From: Chondrus crispus
Taxonomy: Eukaryota; Rhodophyta; Florideophyceae; Gigartinales; Gigartinaceae
Direction of reading: 5' to 3'
Length of the DNA stretch: 64,000 nt
Assembly: GCF_000350225.1 (NCBI RefSeq)
Contig: NW_005179291.1
Span: forward strand, 173,454 to 237,453
Shown one piece after another: positions 1-10,406 of the stretch (position 1 is its first letter; each line of letters starts with the position of its first letter). The notes under the pieces are model-generated. The model made no database searches, was not told the DNA's origin, and worked only from the letters and a program-made list of their open reading frames with translations. The position numbers were made by a program, and so were the translations under genes.

Positions 1-308
1 CATTTACTTCACAAAGCCAAAATGGGGGAAACGCTTTTGTTGCAAGACGCAGTACCAACGGTACAGTATTATACCTCTCCTACTACAAAAAGTTTACAGA
101 AAAAATACGACCTCGTAAGCATGGCCGCCTTTCCCATCGAAGGCCTGGCTGAAAATAAACCATACAAATATATCAGTTGAAGTCAATTTCTCTTGCAAAA
201 GCGTTGCTGAGCTTCGGTTTCGTTCGCTCTTTTGCTATCGCTATACGGTCCCAGCATAGAGCACATTCTTCAACTGCAAAACAGAGATATTGCGCAGCAT
301 GAAGGGGG

Positions 309-342
<34 letters not shown>

Positions 343-702
343 GACGGCGGCAGCGGCGTGTTAGTCCCTAAATCTTCATGGTTGAGAGAAAGGACTAGCC
401 TACTTTATAGTCTTGTTTCCTTTTGCATTAAAAGGGCCTCAACGATAATTGAGAAAGAACGTTCATTTTCTTTATCGAGGCGATCTGCCCCATTCGCGAG
501 CCTGAAAATGACTGTACGACTTCTGGGTACTCAGCAGAAGGGCCTTGCGCACTTAGCAGAAGGGTCTTCCGCAAACTTGTATCCAGCAAGCTTTTAGAGT
601 ACTACAAATTTAATATGGATCATGCTCACATGTTACGGGCCAGCAAACAAAGAAGCAATTCGCATTGTGCAGTGATGCTTCTTGCAACAATTCTCTACCT
701 AT
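1..702. other. Non-coding stretch, no gene seen
   Basis: I see no supported gene here. The only long open frame (232-597, +) runs through a poly-G tract and has low-complexity glycine content, so I treat it as spurious. A nearly pure G run (304-341, with 30 uninterrupted G from 312) is the only structure. Confidence 0.5.
304..341. repeat. Poly-G homopolymer tract
   Basis: Seven G, one A, then 30 consecutive G. Such tracts are length-unstable and often mis-sequenced, so the exact length is unreliable. The strand could form G-quadruplex structure. Confidence 0.9.
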
Positions 703-1500
703 TCAGTTTTCCATATACTCCATCGAAGGTTGAGGTTCCTCGTAGTCCGGGTAATCGACACCAGGAAGTGGCTTAACAAAGTCTGGGTTTAAATCGATAT
801 CAAGTGTAGTTGTAGTTACATGATCCCTTTTGCTGTTCAGAGAAATTCTTTGTTCCTCTGTAGACTCTGGAACTGAATCCCGCCACGTGCCTTCCATTTT
901 TGCTTCTGCTATGAGCATCCCTTTCACCAGTCCATACGCAGCAACGAAAACCTTGTCAATACATATGTCAGCACTCACGTCTTCGTTCAGAGGCCTTTCT
1001 TGTTTTATCAAAACTGCTTTCAGGATAAATCGCATATGCACGACTTGTTGGAAACCCCTCATTTGTTCCTTTCGTGTGCCAGCTCCATGTGACAGAAGGT
1101 CGAAAGCATTGTCGAAGATAAACTCCAAAAATGTCTGAATTGTGGTACATGCATCAGGCTCAGCAAGAATCTCTGCGATTTGGTCATCGTCCTTATTGAA
1201 TGCCCTTCTAAAAATATCAGCCTGTTGTTCGTATGTGTAGAGCATACGCATAGACTCTTGATAAGGATCCTCCTCTCTTTTCACAGTTAGACTGCGCAGC
1301 AACCCAAAGCCGTCATCATTGTGCTCAAGTCCCCCGAGGCTGTCATCATTGTATTCAAGTAGGGCACTGTTGACTGGTTTTCCCCCGAACTCAAGATAGG
1401 TTTTCTGTATGGAACCCATATCCACCCTTCGGCCAGATATACGCTCACAGAGGCTAACGAGCAGCAAAAACGCAAGGCATCGAACTGTTGACGAGAACAT
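703..1500 (-). CDS. Small secreted or ER-lumenal protein, unknown family
   Basis: Intact open frame of about 265 codons. The open frame extends further upstream, but the first ATG lies at 1500-1498. It is followed by a classic signal peptide: a short basic start, a hydrophobic core (CLAFLLLVSL) and a small-residue cleavage region before RRVD. The mature part is hydrophilic and acidic with few cysteines (EPDACTT, SADICID) and ends in a Pro/Tyr/Glu-rich tail (YPDYEEPQP, MEYMEN). No transmembrane segment is seen after the signal. No domain is recognised. Neighbours are non-coding, and the gene has no in-frame stop or frameshift, unlike most ORFs in this window, so it is likely a real host gene. 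A secreted or vacuolar protein is inferred from the signal peptide alone. Confidence 0.6.
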   Translation of the reverse strand: MFSSTVRCLAFLLLVSLCERISGRRVDMGSIQKTYLEFGGKPVNSALLEYNDDSLGGLEHNDDGFGLLRSLTVKREEDPYQESMRMLYTYEQQADIFRRAFNKDDDQIAEILAEPDACTTIQTFLEFIFDNAFDLLSHGAGTRKEQMRGFQQVVHMRFILKAVLIKQERPLNEDVSADICIDKVFVAAYGLVKGMLIAEAKMEGTWRDSVPESTEEQRISLNSKRDHVTTTTLDIDLNPDFVKPLPGVDYPDYEEPQPSMEYMEN

Positions 1501-2212
1501 GCTGTGCAGTTCAAACAATTGAACAGAATTCAAAGACGGATGCTTTTGATGGTCCTGAGGAGCAGTTTTGATGTGGACTACAGAGAGCTCTGTCTGGGTT
1601 GTGCCAAGCCATCATGAACGAAAGTGCCGCTACTTATAGACGAAAGTTCAAGGCGTGTGGGAGGAAAAGCTGCACACACGAGTGCTCTCTAGGATTCATT
1701 AAGATTTCATCTCGGTTCTGCCATGAAATAATTTTGTCGCCGTAAAAGGGAGACTGAAGCTATTGATGTTAGTCAATCTGTCAGGTCTAGAAGTCGAAGT
1801 CATGGGGACGCATCGTAATATTTAAGGAGCAAGCTGAAGAGAGAGGCTCAAAGGAGTAGCGTTGTCCCCGCTGCAAGATCATTTCGACTCAATGAGTGTC
1901 GCTGTCGGAGATAGAGTTGCAGTTGCAGCAATGGGACGGACAATGCAAAATGAATACAGGTAGCACTTCAACGAAGTAACTATACAATGATAGAGGAGAA
2001 TAAAGGCACGACGTCTTATCGTGAACAGTAGTTTATGTAGAAAGCTTTGAGAAAAAATATCTAAGCGACGGGCGTGGTTAGGTCGCAGATGATATCAGCC
2101 TGCGAACGAGGTGTTGGATATTTGCGAGTCTCTGCCAGTGGTCGACTGAGCAGAAGTTAGAGTGAGGGTAGAGGCTGAAAAGTGCGACGGACGGTCCAAC
2201 GTCACATTGGGC
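1501..2212. other. Intergenic, putative promoter side of the secreted-protein gene
   Basis: No coding potential or repeat that I can support. The first part probably carries the 5' leader and promoter of the gene at 703-1500, but no TATA box or other element stands out convincingly. Confidence 0.35.
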
Positions 2213-2464
2213 TCACCATGAGCTGAGTTCGACGGCAAACCCCGAGTTGAGCGCAGCATGCCCGACAGGGGGACGCTGGTGACGCTTGAGGTCGAGCACG
2301 TCATCCACGTTGTCCTTGGCAAAGCGATTGTAGCGCTTGCGAGGTGCCTGTGGTTGCGGCGTAGGGGCCTGTAGAGCTTGTGGCCGACTTGACGAGGACG
2401 AAGAGGCGGTGTAAGCGGCGGCCATGCCGGCGACAGGGAGTGACAGTAGAGCGCGGGAGTACAT
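2213..2464 (-). CDS. Possible 83-residue protein with presequence-like N terminus
   Basis: The open frame extends upstream without an ATG; the ATG at 2464-2462 gives an 83-residue product. The first 20 residues (MYSRALLSLPVAGMAAAYTA) contain Arg, Ser, Ala and Leu but no acid, as in mitochondrial or plastid targeting sequences. A Ser-rich and Pro/Gln-rich linker follows, then a basic/acidic segment (KRYNRFAKDNVDDVLDLKR). No family is recognised. Composition fits a small nuclear-encoded organelle protein, but a chance ORF cannot be excluded. Confidence 0.3.
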   Translation of the reverse strand: MYSRALLSLPVAGMAAAYTASSSSSSRPQALQAPTPQPQAPRKRYNRFAKDNVDDVLDLKRHQRPPVGHAALNSGFAVELSSW

Positions 2465-4726
2465 TATTCTTGGTTCTCGGGGACGGGAAATGCAACAGGG
2501 TGCGTGGGAGGGGGGGAAGCTGACCAAGCGGATGTGGGGTTGTAGAAAGATGAGGAATTGGATGCTGCGGTCGGCCGTGGATGGTAACAGATGACCTATA
2601 TAGAGGTTAACAGCGGAGAAATGGCATGAGGAGGAGGCGGCGGACGGGGAGTTTCGTCGGCTGTCGTGGCGCACTTGCCCGGCCGTTGGTAGATACAGGG
2701 GGCACATTGCGACGGTGGCCGAGAAATAGAAGGGGAGGACTAAAGCAATATTGAAATGCAGATATTATTTAAGCGAAACAGGTCCTCTCTCTAGCATGTA
2801 CTTTTTATTAATTTTGTACCATGACAAAACAATGCACGTGGACGGAGCGCAGTAACTGCGGGGGCGAAATTGTTATGTCAGCGTTGAGCATGTTCCTGAG
2901 GTAGGCTAAATTATCAAAGAGGCAAAGCTTCGACGATTCACAGCCCTCAGTTTTGCAGCAACGTTTGAGGGTTGTTCCACCGGTTGCCGTTTTCGGAGAC
3001 CGGGCTCAGATCATAATTTACTCGATGCACGTTTTTCATTCAATTCTGCACGCACCACATCCCCACGAGGCCACGGAGACTCGAAGGGGCTTGTCTCTTG
3101 GCAGATTCCGACCGCCATGTCGTCGAATCAAATTCATTAACGCATCCGGAATCTCCATAATTAAAAGCAATTTCATCCGAAATGCATGCCACATATGCAC
3201 GCATGTGTTCACATAGGCCTCAAGACTCCCCCGTCAAGCGACTGTTAGGCTTGAATCGTCATGCCCTCCTTGCGCAAACGCCAGGTGGGGGCTCCTTAAC
3301 TTCATGCCCAGGCAAGAAACGACTTCCCCCTACTCTCCCTCTGCCACCCCGCCCCAAGTTTATGGACGGCAGCGATTTTTCATGTGAGGTCAATTTTGTG
3401 TCAAAAAATATATATATTGTGACAAAGTCATACCAGTGCCATTCCGTTCTTAACTATTCGTGCCAGTAGGCGGGCTTGGAACCTTAAGAGAGAGCCAAGA
3501 TCTCCTTTTCCCGGGGCCGCGAAAGGTCAGTCTCTATCGCAACCCATCGCATCGCGAACGGGAAGACGGAGAACAGTGGGACTCTGCCAATAGAGTAAAA
3601 GTAAATGTCAAAGTCATATATGCAGCACCAAACTTTATCCTGCCACGGTTGTGGACTCAGTTGGGAATGAAGTGAGTTCATTTTTGTCTGCAAGTTTAGT
3701 GGCTGAGGTGCAAAAAGACCATGTTGAAAAATGGCCACATAAAAAAACATTCGTCATCCACACACGGATCCAAATCCCTCACTGTGCCGATATGCCCGAG
3801 CTGATATCACTCGCTATACAGAGGTGTCTCGGTATGTGAAACTGACACGCGTTCACGGGGAATGGAGAAAAATATCAGCAGCGCGTTGAAGATGACGGCT
3901 AGAATCTATCCGGCCGTTGTCTTCCTATGAGGTCATTTTTCAATTCATTTTTTAAATTGCGCCTCTCAATAAGAACGAGAAAGATATCCTCGTCACTGCA
4001 CTTAACTTCTGCATTGCGGAAGGATGGATTTTAGTGAGAACCGCATGCCCTTTTCGATCGTTTTTAGATATGCCTGAGAAAGAAGATTATTTGAGCACCC
4101 TTGAAGTGTTTTGTGTCGATAACTTCGAAACGAAAGCACTCATTTGAGGACTTCAATTCTATCAGATTATTAGTCTCTCAGCATATTCAAAACTGCTATT
4201 CCGATTTTCGGCACGATGTTACGGCCTAGTGTCTATCCGACCAAGCGTTATCATAACATAAAAATATGCAAATCTTATTTCTTTTCAACTTTGATGGCCA
4301 CGATTTCTATTTTCTTTGGTAGATTGACTAGTTTTAAATTTTTTCTTAAGTTAGAACCGAATGAGATGCAATTAAGCCCATGTTTCTATGCTACTGGAAT
4401 AAATTTAACATAAAGAGAAAGTTTTCTGTAGGTCAACATTTTCTTTTGTATACCTTTATATGCATCAACACGGTGGTCTTCGCTAGAATTGACAAGCAAA
4501 CGCTTTACCTGCGGTGATCGCCTTCTGGTTTCGAAAAAACCGAAGTGAAATCGCGAATATTGAAAAATAAGATACATTTTTTCCTCATATATGAGAACTA
4601 ATGATCCGATATACACTAGATTTAGCGGTGCGCTGGTTAATAACATGAAGAGAGTGACTTATTTTTGTTGAGTCGTTTTGTAAAGCGGTTCTTATGCTGG
4701 ACACATTGGAGGTTACAGGTTGGGTG
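2465..4726. other. Gene-poor intergenic region
   Basis: About 2.3 kb in which only short, compositionally unconvincing open frames occur. I see no domain, tandem repeat or RNA gene. Several AT-rich stretches lie around 3950-4660. It ends at the LTR of the Ty3-type element. Confidence 0.4.
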
Positions 4727-5197
4727 TGTAGCAACTTGTGGAAAAACAGCAAAAGGTAAGGTACCTCGCACAGACGGATGTCTCACGTTGTCCGATGCCT
4801 TTACTTCTCCGAGGCTGCGTACCGCTCCGAGTCTTTATAGCTTCTGTTACGAAGTACCTGTGCCACAGACACATGCCACTAGCCTTTTTCCAAGCAGAGT
4901 TCCCCTGAAAGGTCATGTAGAACCTAGGCTACTCTATTAGTCCGGAGGATGGGGCAATCGAAATCAAATCTTGCAATTATCATTCCACGCAAACGTTGAA
5001 CGCTCTCAACAAACAGACAGTACTTCCTGCTGTGCCTCTCCTGTACAGTCGAAGTCCATGTACACCGTGGTGAATTACGTGTAACATCTTATGACGTCGA
5101 CAACTTACTTACAATCCGAAGGGTCACCGATATGTACCGATAACTGTGCAGCATACAGTATCCGCCTCACGATGATTTTTACCGGCGAATGGTTACA
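4727..5197 (-). repeat. 3' LTR of the Ty3-type element
   Basis: 471 bp, nearly identical over its length to 15064-15535. In minus orientation it starts TGTAACC and ends GCTACA. Scattered single-base differences between the two LTRs (for example near 4753, 4790 and 5085) show the insertion is not recent. Confidence 0.9.
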
Positions 5198-5278
5198 GTT
5201 CCCCATGGATTAATTCTGGTAAAAAGAAGCAATTCATGTTGTTTGACCTTTCGCCTTTGCTTTGAGTTCTCCCTTCCC

Positions 5279-6496
5279 TCATGATAAGGGAAAGTCGTGG
5301 AGAACGTCTGAGATATCGCTTTGGAGTTGTAACAACGGTTCCCAGGTTTGATCTACCTCATCGGGTAACCCAGCCCGTTGTATTAGTATGCCAATTCCAT
5401 TGTCATCTCTGATGTCCACCAGTTTTTCGACGTTCTGATATGCTGTCTCAGAACGGGTTGCGTATTCGAAGAGTGCGGGATTGATTTCCTGATTTCTTCG
5501 ATCTCCACGGTACCACATGAGTCTGCGAGCATGAACCGTTTCCTTCTTCCGTTTGAAAAGATATTATATATCGTATACCCACTGACTGAGCACCCTGAAG
5601 ATCCTCCACGGACCACTCCAGACAAATCCCAGCTTGCGTCCTTTTCTTTGAGCTCGGCGGACAAGTACCATGTCACCTAAGTGAAACTTTGCTGGCACGA
5701 CATTAGTCTTAGCGTTTTGATTCAGTATTTGACGAGCTCTGACCGCATCGATACGCCGCTTCACGTCCTTATGCATGTTCGACAAAACCTCCTGCAGTTC
5801 TTCAATGTTGTGTATTTGGCGCAATTGTAACTCATCCTCTGACTCAGCATTCTTGTATTTGACTACGGGAAGCGCACACTTGAGGGGACGACACGGCTTA
5901 ATTCCAGTGAACACTTCCAGTGGTGTTCTGTGTACTCCAGCAGAGCGTGTCCCAAGTCTTTTGAGAGGTGCGTGATTTAGGATAGCTTGAACACAGTATA
6001 CAATAGCGGGCCAATCCTGCGTGGCAAATTGACACTCCGAAAGCAGTGCCTTACATGACCGAAGTACCTCGCGGCATACTCTCTCTACAGTACCATTCGC
6101 CCATGGGCTGCAGGCTGTAGTGAAATGACATCGGACCTTGTACTTGCGGAGCAGCTCCTCGTTCAACTCGTTCATGAAATGCGACCCTTGATCACTAAGC
6201 ACCCAGTCCATGATACTAAAAGATGCAATCCACTTGTACATGGCTTGCGCAGTGACCTCTGCGTTAGCAGCAGCAGCGAGATGGAGCCAAACAAAAGACG
6301 AAATGTCACCCCTAACTACAAGTATGTACTTCATGCCATCAAAGCCATCACCCATGTACAAGAAGTCCATGTGCACTACTTGGTTGGGTTTTGAGCCATG
6401 AAGCGCCGAACCAAGCGGCCGTGGAACGTTTTCTCCACTACGCGTCACAATACAGTGGATGCAGAATCGGACAAACTCTTCAATGTCATTCGACAT
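5279..6496 (-). pseudogene. Ty3 integrase with C-terminal chromodomain
   Basis: Integrase of the Ty3-type element. The first residues carry part of the zinc-binding HHCC region (FCIHC). A DDE core follows, with FHL-type landmarks such as WVLSDQGSHF and SPWANGTVERVCREV. Then comes a GPF/Y-like module (WSGPWRIFRV). The frame meets a TAA at 5564-5566 but stays open in the same frame for a further 80-odd codons. That stretch contains a chromodomain-like segment (VEKLVDIRDDNG, GLPDEVDQTWEPL), as in chromoviruses, where it targets insertion to modified chromatin. The in-frame stop would remove the chromodomain, so this copy is not functional as written. Family assignment is firm; the chromodomain call rests on motif spacing. 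Confidence 0.8.
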
Positions 6497-6579
6497 TTCC
6501 TTCCAGTAGAAGTTCTCTCTGAGGACACTCTCCGTCGCTGTTTTCCACGGTTTCCTCCCAGACTACAGTGTGAATCGAC

Positions 6580-7213
6580 TTAGACCTTCATCTGCAGCCT
6601 TACGTCTAAACTCCGAATCCAGATGCGACCTCCTCTCTTCCAGAGATTGTCTTCGTCACAAATTTCAATGCCTTCCTCAGCTGGAGCAGGACGATTTTTG
6701 TTCTGTGAGTTTCTGAAGACGTACATCGAAGGCCAAATGTAGTCCTCCCAAGTAGGCGAGTCAACTATCCCATCAATTCTTGCAAATTTTGGCATCTTCG
6801 GAGTGCACGTTTCTCTGATCTGTAGCCCTTGAGCCACCGAGTGAGTATATCTGCGAATACGTTTCTTTCGCCATCCACATGCTCAATGACAGAAGTGAGT
6901 CTTGATAGATACAGCGCCCAACGCTGTACCTTACAAACAATGTGCCTTCCTAGAGCCTGCTCGAGAGCCATGGGTGCAAATATGAACAGGAGGTACCGAT
7001 GATCAGTGAATAGGTGCGTAGGCTGATCGTCATGGAAAAGATAGTCAGAAAGACAAGTTTCTTGACCACTTGGCAAATTTCGAAGACCTCTTGTTCGAAT
7101 GTGCTCCAAATTATTTCTGCATTTTTGAAATGTGCCCCAAGGAGGGCTAAAGGTTCATGCATCTGTTCTTCCACCGGTTTTCGTAACTCTCCAAGATCCG
7201 TCTGGGTTACCAC
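6580..7213 (-). pseudogene. Ty3 RNase H domain, frameshifted
   Basis: Two overlapping frames together give a Ty3 RNase H. The upstream piece has the HEPLALLGAHFK...WSTFEQEVFEI block. The downstream piece has the THLFTDHRYLLFIF block and the RWALYLSRL...IEHVDGERNVFADILTRW block typical of gypsy elements. The frame changes near 7050. The following stretch down to 6580 is the RNase H-integrase connection. RNase H would degrade the RNA strand of the RNA:DNA hybrid during reverse transcription. The frameshift marks decay. Confidence 0.75.
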
Positions 7214-7219
7214 CGCCGA

Positions 7220-7860
7220 TCAGAATTGGTTTGACGCGTCAGTGGAGACACAAATCTTCTTGCCCTTCTTTGGAAAATAAATCAGAACAGCATTTCTAAT
7301 TTTGTCCTGTAGACTTCGGAAGACTTGTTCCTGTTTGTTTCCCCAGGACAGAGTTTGAAGTGAATTGTTTTGAATCGATCGCTTCGTTCGCCTTCCAGTA
7401 CGTGCGTACGCTTCTTCGAGGACGTCTGTTAGCGGAGCGGATCGTTCAGCAAATTCGGTTATGGAGTTTGACATACATCTGAGACAGTGCACAAACTGGC
7501 ACAGTTCCCCCGCGGTACGCGGCATATCAAGTTCCTGCAAGGCTGAAACTCTTGTTGGGTCCGTCTTGATACCGTCTTTCGATATGATTCTGCCACACCA
7601 TCTGACTGCCTTCGTGAATAACACACTCTTCTTTGCCGAAAGAAACAGTCCATACTTTCGACAAGTCAAGAAAACTGCGCCAGGAGTTGTAACAGCTGAT
7701 CTTCTCCCTGAGAATGGATGATAAAATCGTCCAGCCAGGCTTTGAGATTTTCTCTCATCTGATGAAATAACGGTTCAACTTTGCTCTGAAAGTTTGCCAC
7801 TGAGTTTACAGCACCTTTCTGTGTTCCCGTTGGTGAGTGAAGATAGATGGTGGTTTACGG
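7220..7860 (-). pseudogene. Ty3 reverse transcriptase, 3' part
   Basis: Continuation of the split reverse transcriptase. Reading from about 7860 downward, a GTQKGAVNSVANFQ-like segment is followed by the catalytic WLDDFIIHS (the YxDD-box equivalent, near 7720), then the thumb and connection (CRKYGLFLSAKKS, WCGRIISKDGIKTDP). A stop or frame change lies between the catalytic box and the thumb. The upstream half lies about 5 kb away, at 12933-13201, on the other side of the nested insertion. The two halves fit with only a short missing piece. Confidence 0.75.
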
Positions 7861-8008
7861 TTGGAGCTCCCGCGCACCCGAGATATCAGCGGTAGCGAGA
7901 GTACTCTTGACTATCTATCGAAAAGTAAACAAAGAAAGAACAATATCAGAGAATAGACATGTGAGGGAAGCCCAGGGAAGGGCGTCCTGACGGGGATGGG
8001 TGGGCAAA

Positions 8009-8162
8009 CGAGAAATACACATAGCCGACAAGTCACGAGACTCTCACCCGGCCGTCGGCGATATGTAGGACAGTGCACGCTCGTTCGAATGCCAGGTGTC
8101 GGCATGTCACTCGCTACTCCCTGGACAGCTTCACCCGCATACACAAGTGTATACAGACGCGG
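8009..8162. repeat. Terminal direct repeat, copy 1 (3' end of the YR element)
   Basis: About 150 bp, near-identical and in the same orientation to 12103-12256, sharing for example CACCCGGCCGTCGGCGATAT and CACAAGTGTATACA. It lies about 50 bp past the recombinase stop. It is the probable site of recombination between the circular intermediate and its target. Confidence 0.8.
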
Positions 8163-8210
8163 AGCGCAAAGCGGAGCCGAGTGTGCGAGCGATGCGGAGA
8201 CGGAGGCAGG

Positions 8211-9254
8211 CTAGACTGCTTGGCCTTGGGGTAGCATATGCGCGAAGATAAGGCGCGACGCGGCGGTGACAGAAATACTACTATCAAAGTAGACCTGTAG
8301 CTTCTCCATAGATACCCAATCCAAACGATTCATGATCCAAGCGTCTGTGAATCCAAGTCCTAAAAGCTCATTGTACGCCCCGATTCGCGCGCTGTGTGAC
8401 GAATAAAAGAACCCCTTTGGCAGAACAGCGCCAACACGCAGCAGCGACAATGACATGGCAGCGTTCAAATTCGCAGTCCCCAAGCGCGTTCCAGCTCGGA
8501 GGTTGAAGAAACCAGCATTGGCCGGTCGCTGTGTCTTCCACCTGAGCATCAACAGCCCGGGAGCATCCCATTCGGGATTGCGACGGTAGGAGAGTCGCAG
8601 TGGGCGTTGATAAGACTTCGCTTTACGATGCGTCAGGGCCACATCCACGCTAGCATCCGTGACATCAATGTCTTCTGCTGCCACGTGTGCCACGGAAATT
8701 GACCTGCATTGAAAAATAAATGCGAAAACAACCATAGCGCAGGAGCCCACTTCCTCAACGACATCGGTGCCCAAGCCAAACTCTGCCACACGCATCGCGA
8801 TTGCGGCACTAATCCCGATTCGTTTTCGCGCTTCAGGTCGATCGCGATCGGTCTTGTTCATGTACGCAGAAACCATGGCAGACACTAGCGGGGAACGCGT
8901 CGGAGAGGGTAGCCCTTGAGTCTCATGGAAACGGGAGACAGCGCTGATATAATTGCGAACCGAGCTTGGACCTACCCTACCCTCCAGGTACATGTAACCC
9001 AGGAAAGCGAGCTCGTCCCCTTCGTTTGTAGGCAGCGGATCTCGACCGTCTTGATCACAGAACACCAACCACTTCTTAATCTGACTGCTCCTGTTTGCCC
9101 ACGTCTGCGCCTTCCACCCATGCGACACCAGCAGCTCCGCCGCTACCTCTGCACCTCCCGTCTCCCCTTCCATCCCCGTCCTTGCCAGCACCGCATCCCG
9201 GATCCCCGCCGTCCACAGCTGCGCTACCCTATCCTTGCCAACACTAGTTCCCAT
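8211..9254 (-). CDS. Tyrosine recombinase of the DIRS/PAT-like element
   Basis: 347 residues, intact. The N-terminal SAM-like core-binding region (residues about 40-150) contains RNYISAVSRFHETQG. The catalytic domain shows an Arg box near CRSISVAHVAAEDI, the H-x-x-R box as SHSARIG (H287, R290), and the nucleophile Tyr322 in VYFDSS. This R...HxxR...Y set is the tyrosine recombinase signature, and the HSARIG form is typical of DIRS-like elements. The enzyme would integrate the double-stranded circular cDNA without target duplication. Its start overlaps the upstream RNase H ORF by 31 bases in another frame, which suggests coupled or frameshifted expression. It is the best-preserved ORF of the element. 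Confidence 0.85.
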   Translation of the reverse strand: MGTSVGKDRVAQLWTAGIRDAVLARTGMEGETGGAEVAAELLVSHGWKAQTWANRSSQIKKWLVFCDQDGRDPLPTNEGDELAFLGYMYLEGRVGPSSVRNYISAVSRFHETQGLPSPTRSPLVSAMVSAYMNKTDRDRPEARKRIGISAAIAMRVAEFGLGTDVVEEVGSCAMVVFAFIFQCRSISVAHVAAEDIDVTDASVDVALTHRKAKSYQRPLRLSYRRNPEWDAPGLLMLRWKTQRPANAGFFNLRAGTRLGTANLNAAMSLSLLRVGAVLPKGFFYSSHSARIGAYNELLGLGFTDAWIMNRLDWVSMEKLQVYFDSSISVTAASRLIFAHMLPQGQAV

Positions 9255-10366
9255 GCGGCGTTCAGTGGGCGCGAGATTTTAAGCAACGGGGGGCCGTGGT
9301 CGGAAGGGCGAAGCACGATGAGCTCCTCCGCCAGCCCGCGCAAGCGCGCGTACCATGCTTGCGCTGGCCAGTGTGGGGCTATCAACACCCCCTTTCCGCC
9401 CTCGGCCTGAATCTTCCTCACCACGAGCGGAAGGAAATCGAATGGCGGATTCCAAAGACGCGCAAGCCCATCCCCCCAATACTCCCCCATCTGCGTCAGA
9501 GCGTACTTCTTCCTGGCCACCAGCGTTTCCCCAACCGGGCGATCTTTGCAGACGACCTCGTCCAAGCGGTATTCGTGCTGTATTGACCGCAACAAGCGGT
9601 CCGTAGCTCGTGCGTCTCCCGGGTCCCACGTTCGGGAAAGGCCGTCTGCGTAGCGATTCACGGCCGAGGGCAACCAGCGCGCCTCTATTGTCACCCCCAG
9701 CACCACGAGCATCTTCTGCAGCCGACGAAGCTCGGCCATCATCGGCTTTGAAGCCGAGACCATGGCGTTCAGCACGTAGACGACTGCTTGGTTGTCCTCG
9801 TGTAGCAGCAGCCGCCTCACGCTCGGCTGGGAGACGTAGTCGCCGAAGTGCCTCTGCAATAGAAGCCTCACTGCCCTTAACTCTCTCAGCGTTATACTAG
9901 TCGCCCGATCCTCGGCCGTCCAGAAACCGCGATCCTCCCACAAATCCGGTGACCCAGCCTCCTCGTCGTCGCCTAGGGTCCTCCCATATCCCACGTCGGC
10001 GGCATCGCTGTGCATCGTTGCATGAGGTTGCAGCCTGTGGAGGTCCCTGCCTTCTCCACGCGCCAATGAACGCCAATGTCGCAGGTCGCGCAGCGACTGC
10101 CGACAGAGGCGAACGCGACCCCGGCAACGTGTCTTCCTCTTCTCCCCGACCAGAACGCCGTCCATGGTGTCCGAAACCGTTTCGGGGGCTCCGCCCCCAG
10201 ACCCCCGGCTCCGCTCTGCGTGGGGGGCTCGCTTCGCTCGCAACAACACCCCCCTTCGTACTTGGCCCTCGCTCCTCCCGCTCCGCCAACGCCATGTCGA
10301 AGTAAAGCGAGCGGGTGTAGAAGCGCGGGAGCGGCAATGCCAGCGTAAGGGAGACGGCGACGCCAC
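9224..10366 (-). CDS. RNase H and connection domain of the DIRS/PAT-like element
   Basis: The useful part starts around residue 80, with the DIRS connection block (RDLRHWRSLARGEGRDLH). RNase H follows, with MHSDAADVGYG (first Asp), ITLRELRAVRLLL (Glu), LLLHEDNQAVVYVLN (second Asp) and WLPSAVNRYADGLSR (last Asp). After RNase H the frame continues into a C-terminal extension (WGDGLARLWNPPFDFLPLV) usual for DIRS polyproteins. The first 70 or so codons are out of frame with the reverse transcriptase and overlap a GC-rich palindromic insert (10175-10256), which probably caused the frame break between thumb and RNase H. Confidence 0.8.
   Translation of the reverse strand: MASPSPLRWHCRSRASTPARFTSTWRWRSGRSEGQVRRGVLLRAKRAPHAERSRGSGGGAPETVSDTMDGVLVGEKRKTRCRGRVRLCRQSLRDLRHWRSLARGEGRDLHRLQPHATMHSDAADVGYGRTLGDDEEAGSPDLWEDRGFWTAEDRATSITLRELRAVRLLLQRHFGDYVSQPSVRRLLLHEDNQAVVYVLNAMVSASKPMMAELRRLQKMLVVLGVTIEARWLPSAVNRYADGLSRTWDPGDARATDRLLRSIQHEYRLDEVVCKDRPVGETLVARKKYALTQMGEYWGDGLARLWNPPFDFLPLVVRKIQAEGGKGVLIAPHWPAQAWYARLRGLAEELIVLRPSDHGPPLLKISRPLNAAWELVLARIG
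10175..10256. repeat. GC-rich palindromic insert inside the RT-RNase H linker
   Basis: A block made of short GC palindromes (GGGGGCTCCGCCCCC, GCTTCGCTCGC) with no counterpart in DIRS proteins. It sits between the RT thumb and the RNase H connection, exactly where the reading frame changes. It resembles the short mobile GC palindromes of some algal organelle and nuclear genomes; that likeness is by eye only. Confidence 0.5.
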
Positions 10367-10406
10367 AGAAGTGCCGCAGCCTTTCCAATGACACCCAACG
10401 GCGGTT

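Noticed and set aside
232..597. 121-codon plus-strand ORF
   Set aside because: Its frame is carried by a poly-G tract coding for glycine, and no domain or signal is visible.
4386..4646. 86-codon minus ORF before the LTR
   Set aside because: No domain, AT-rich random composition and no supporting neighbour.
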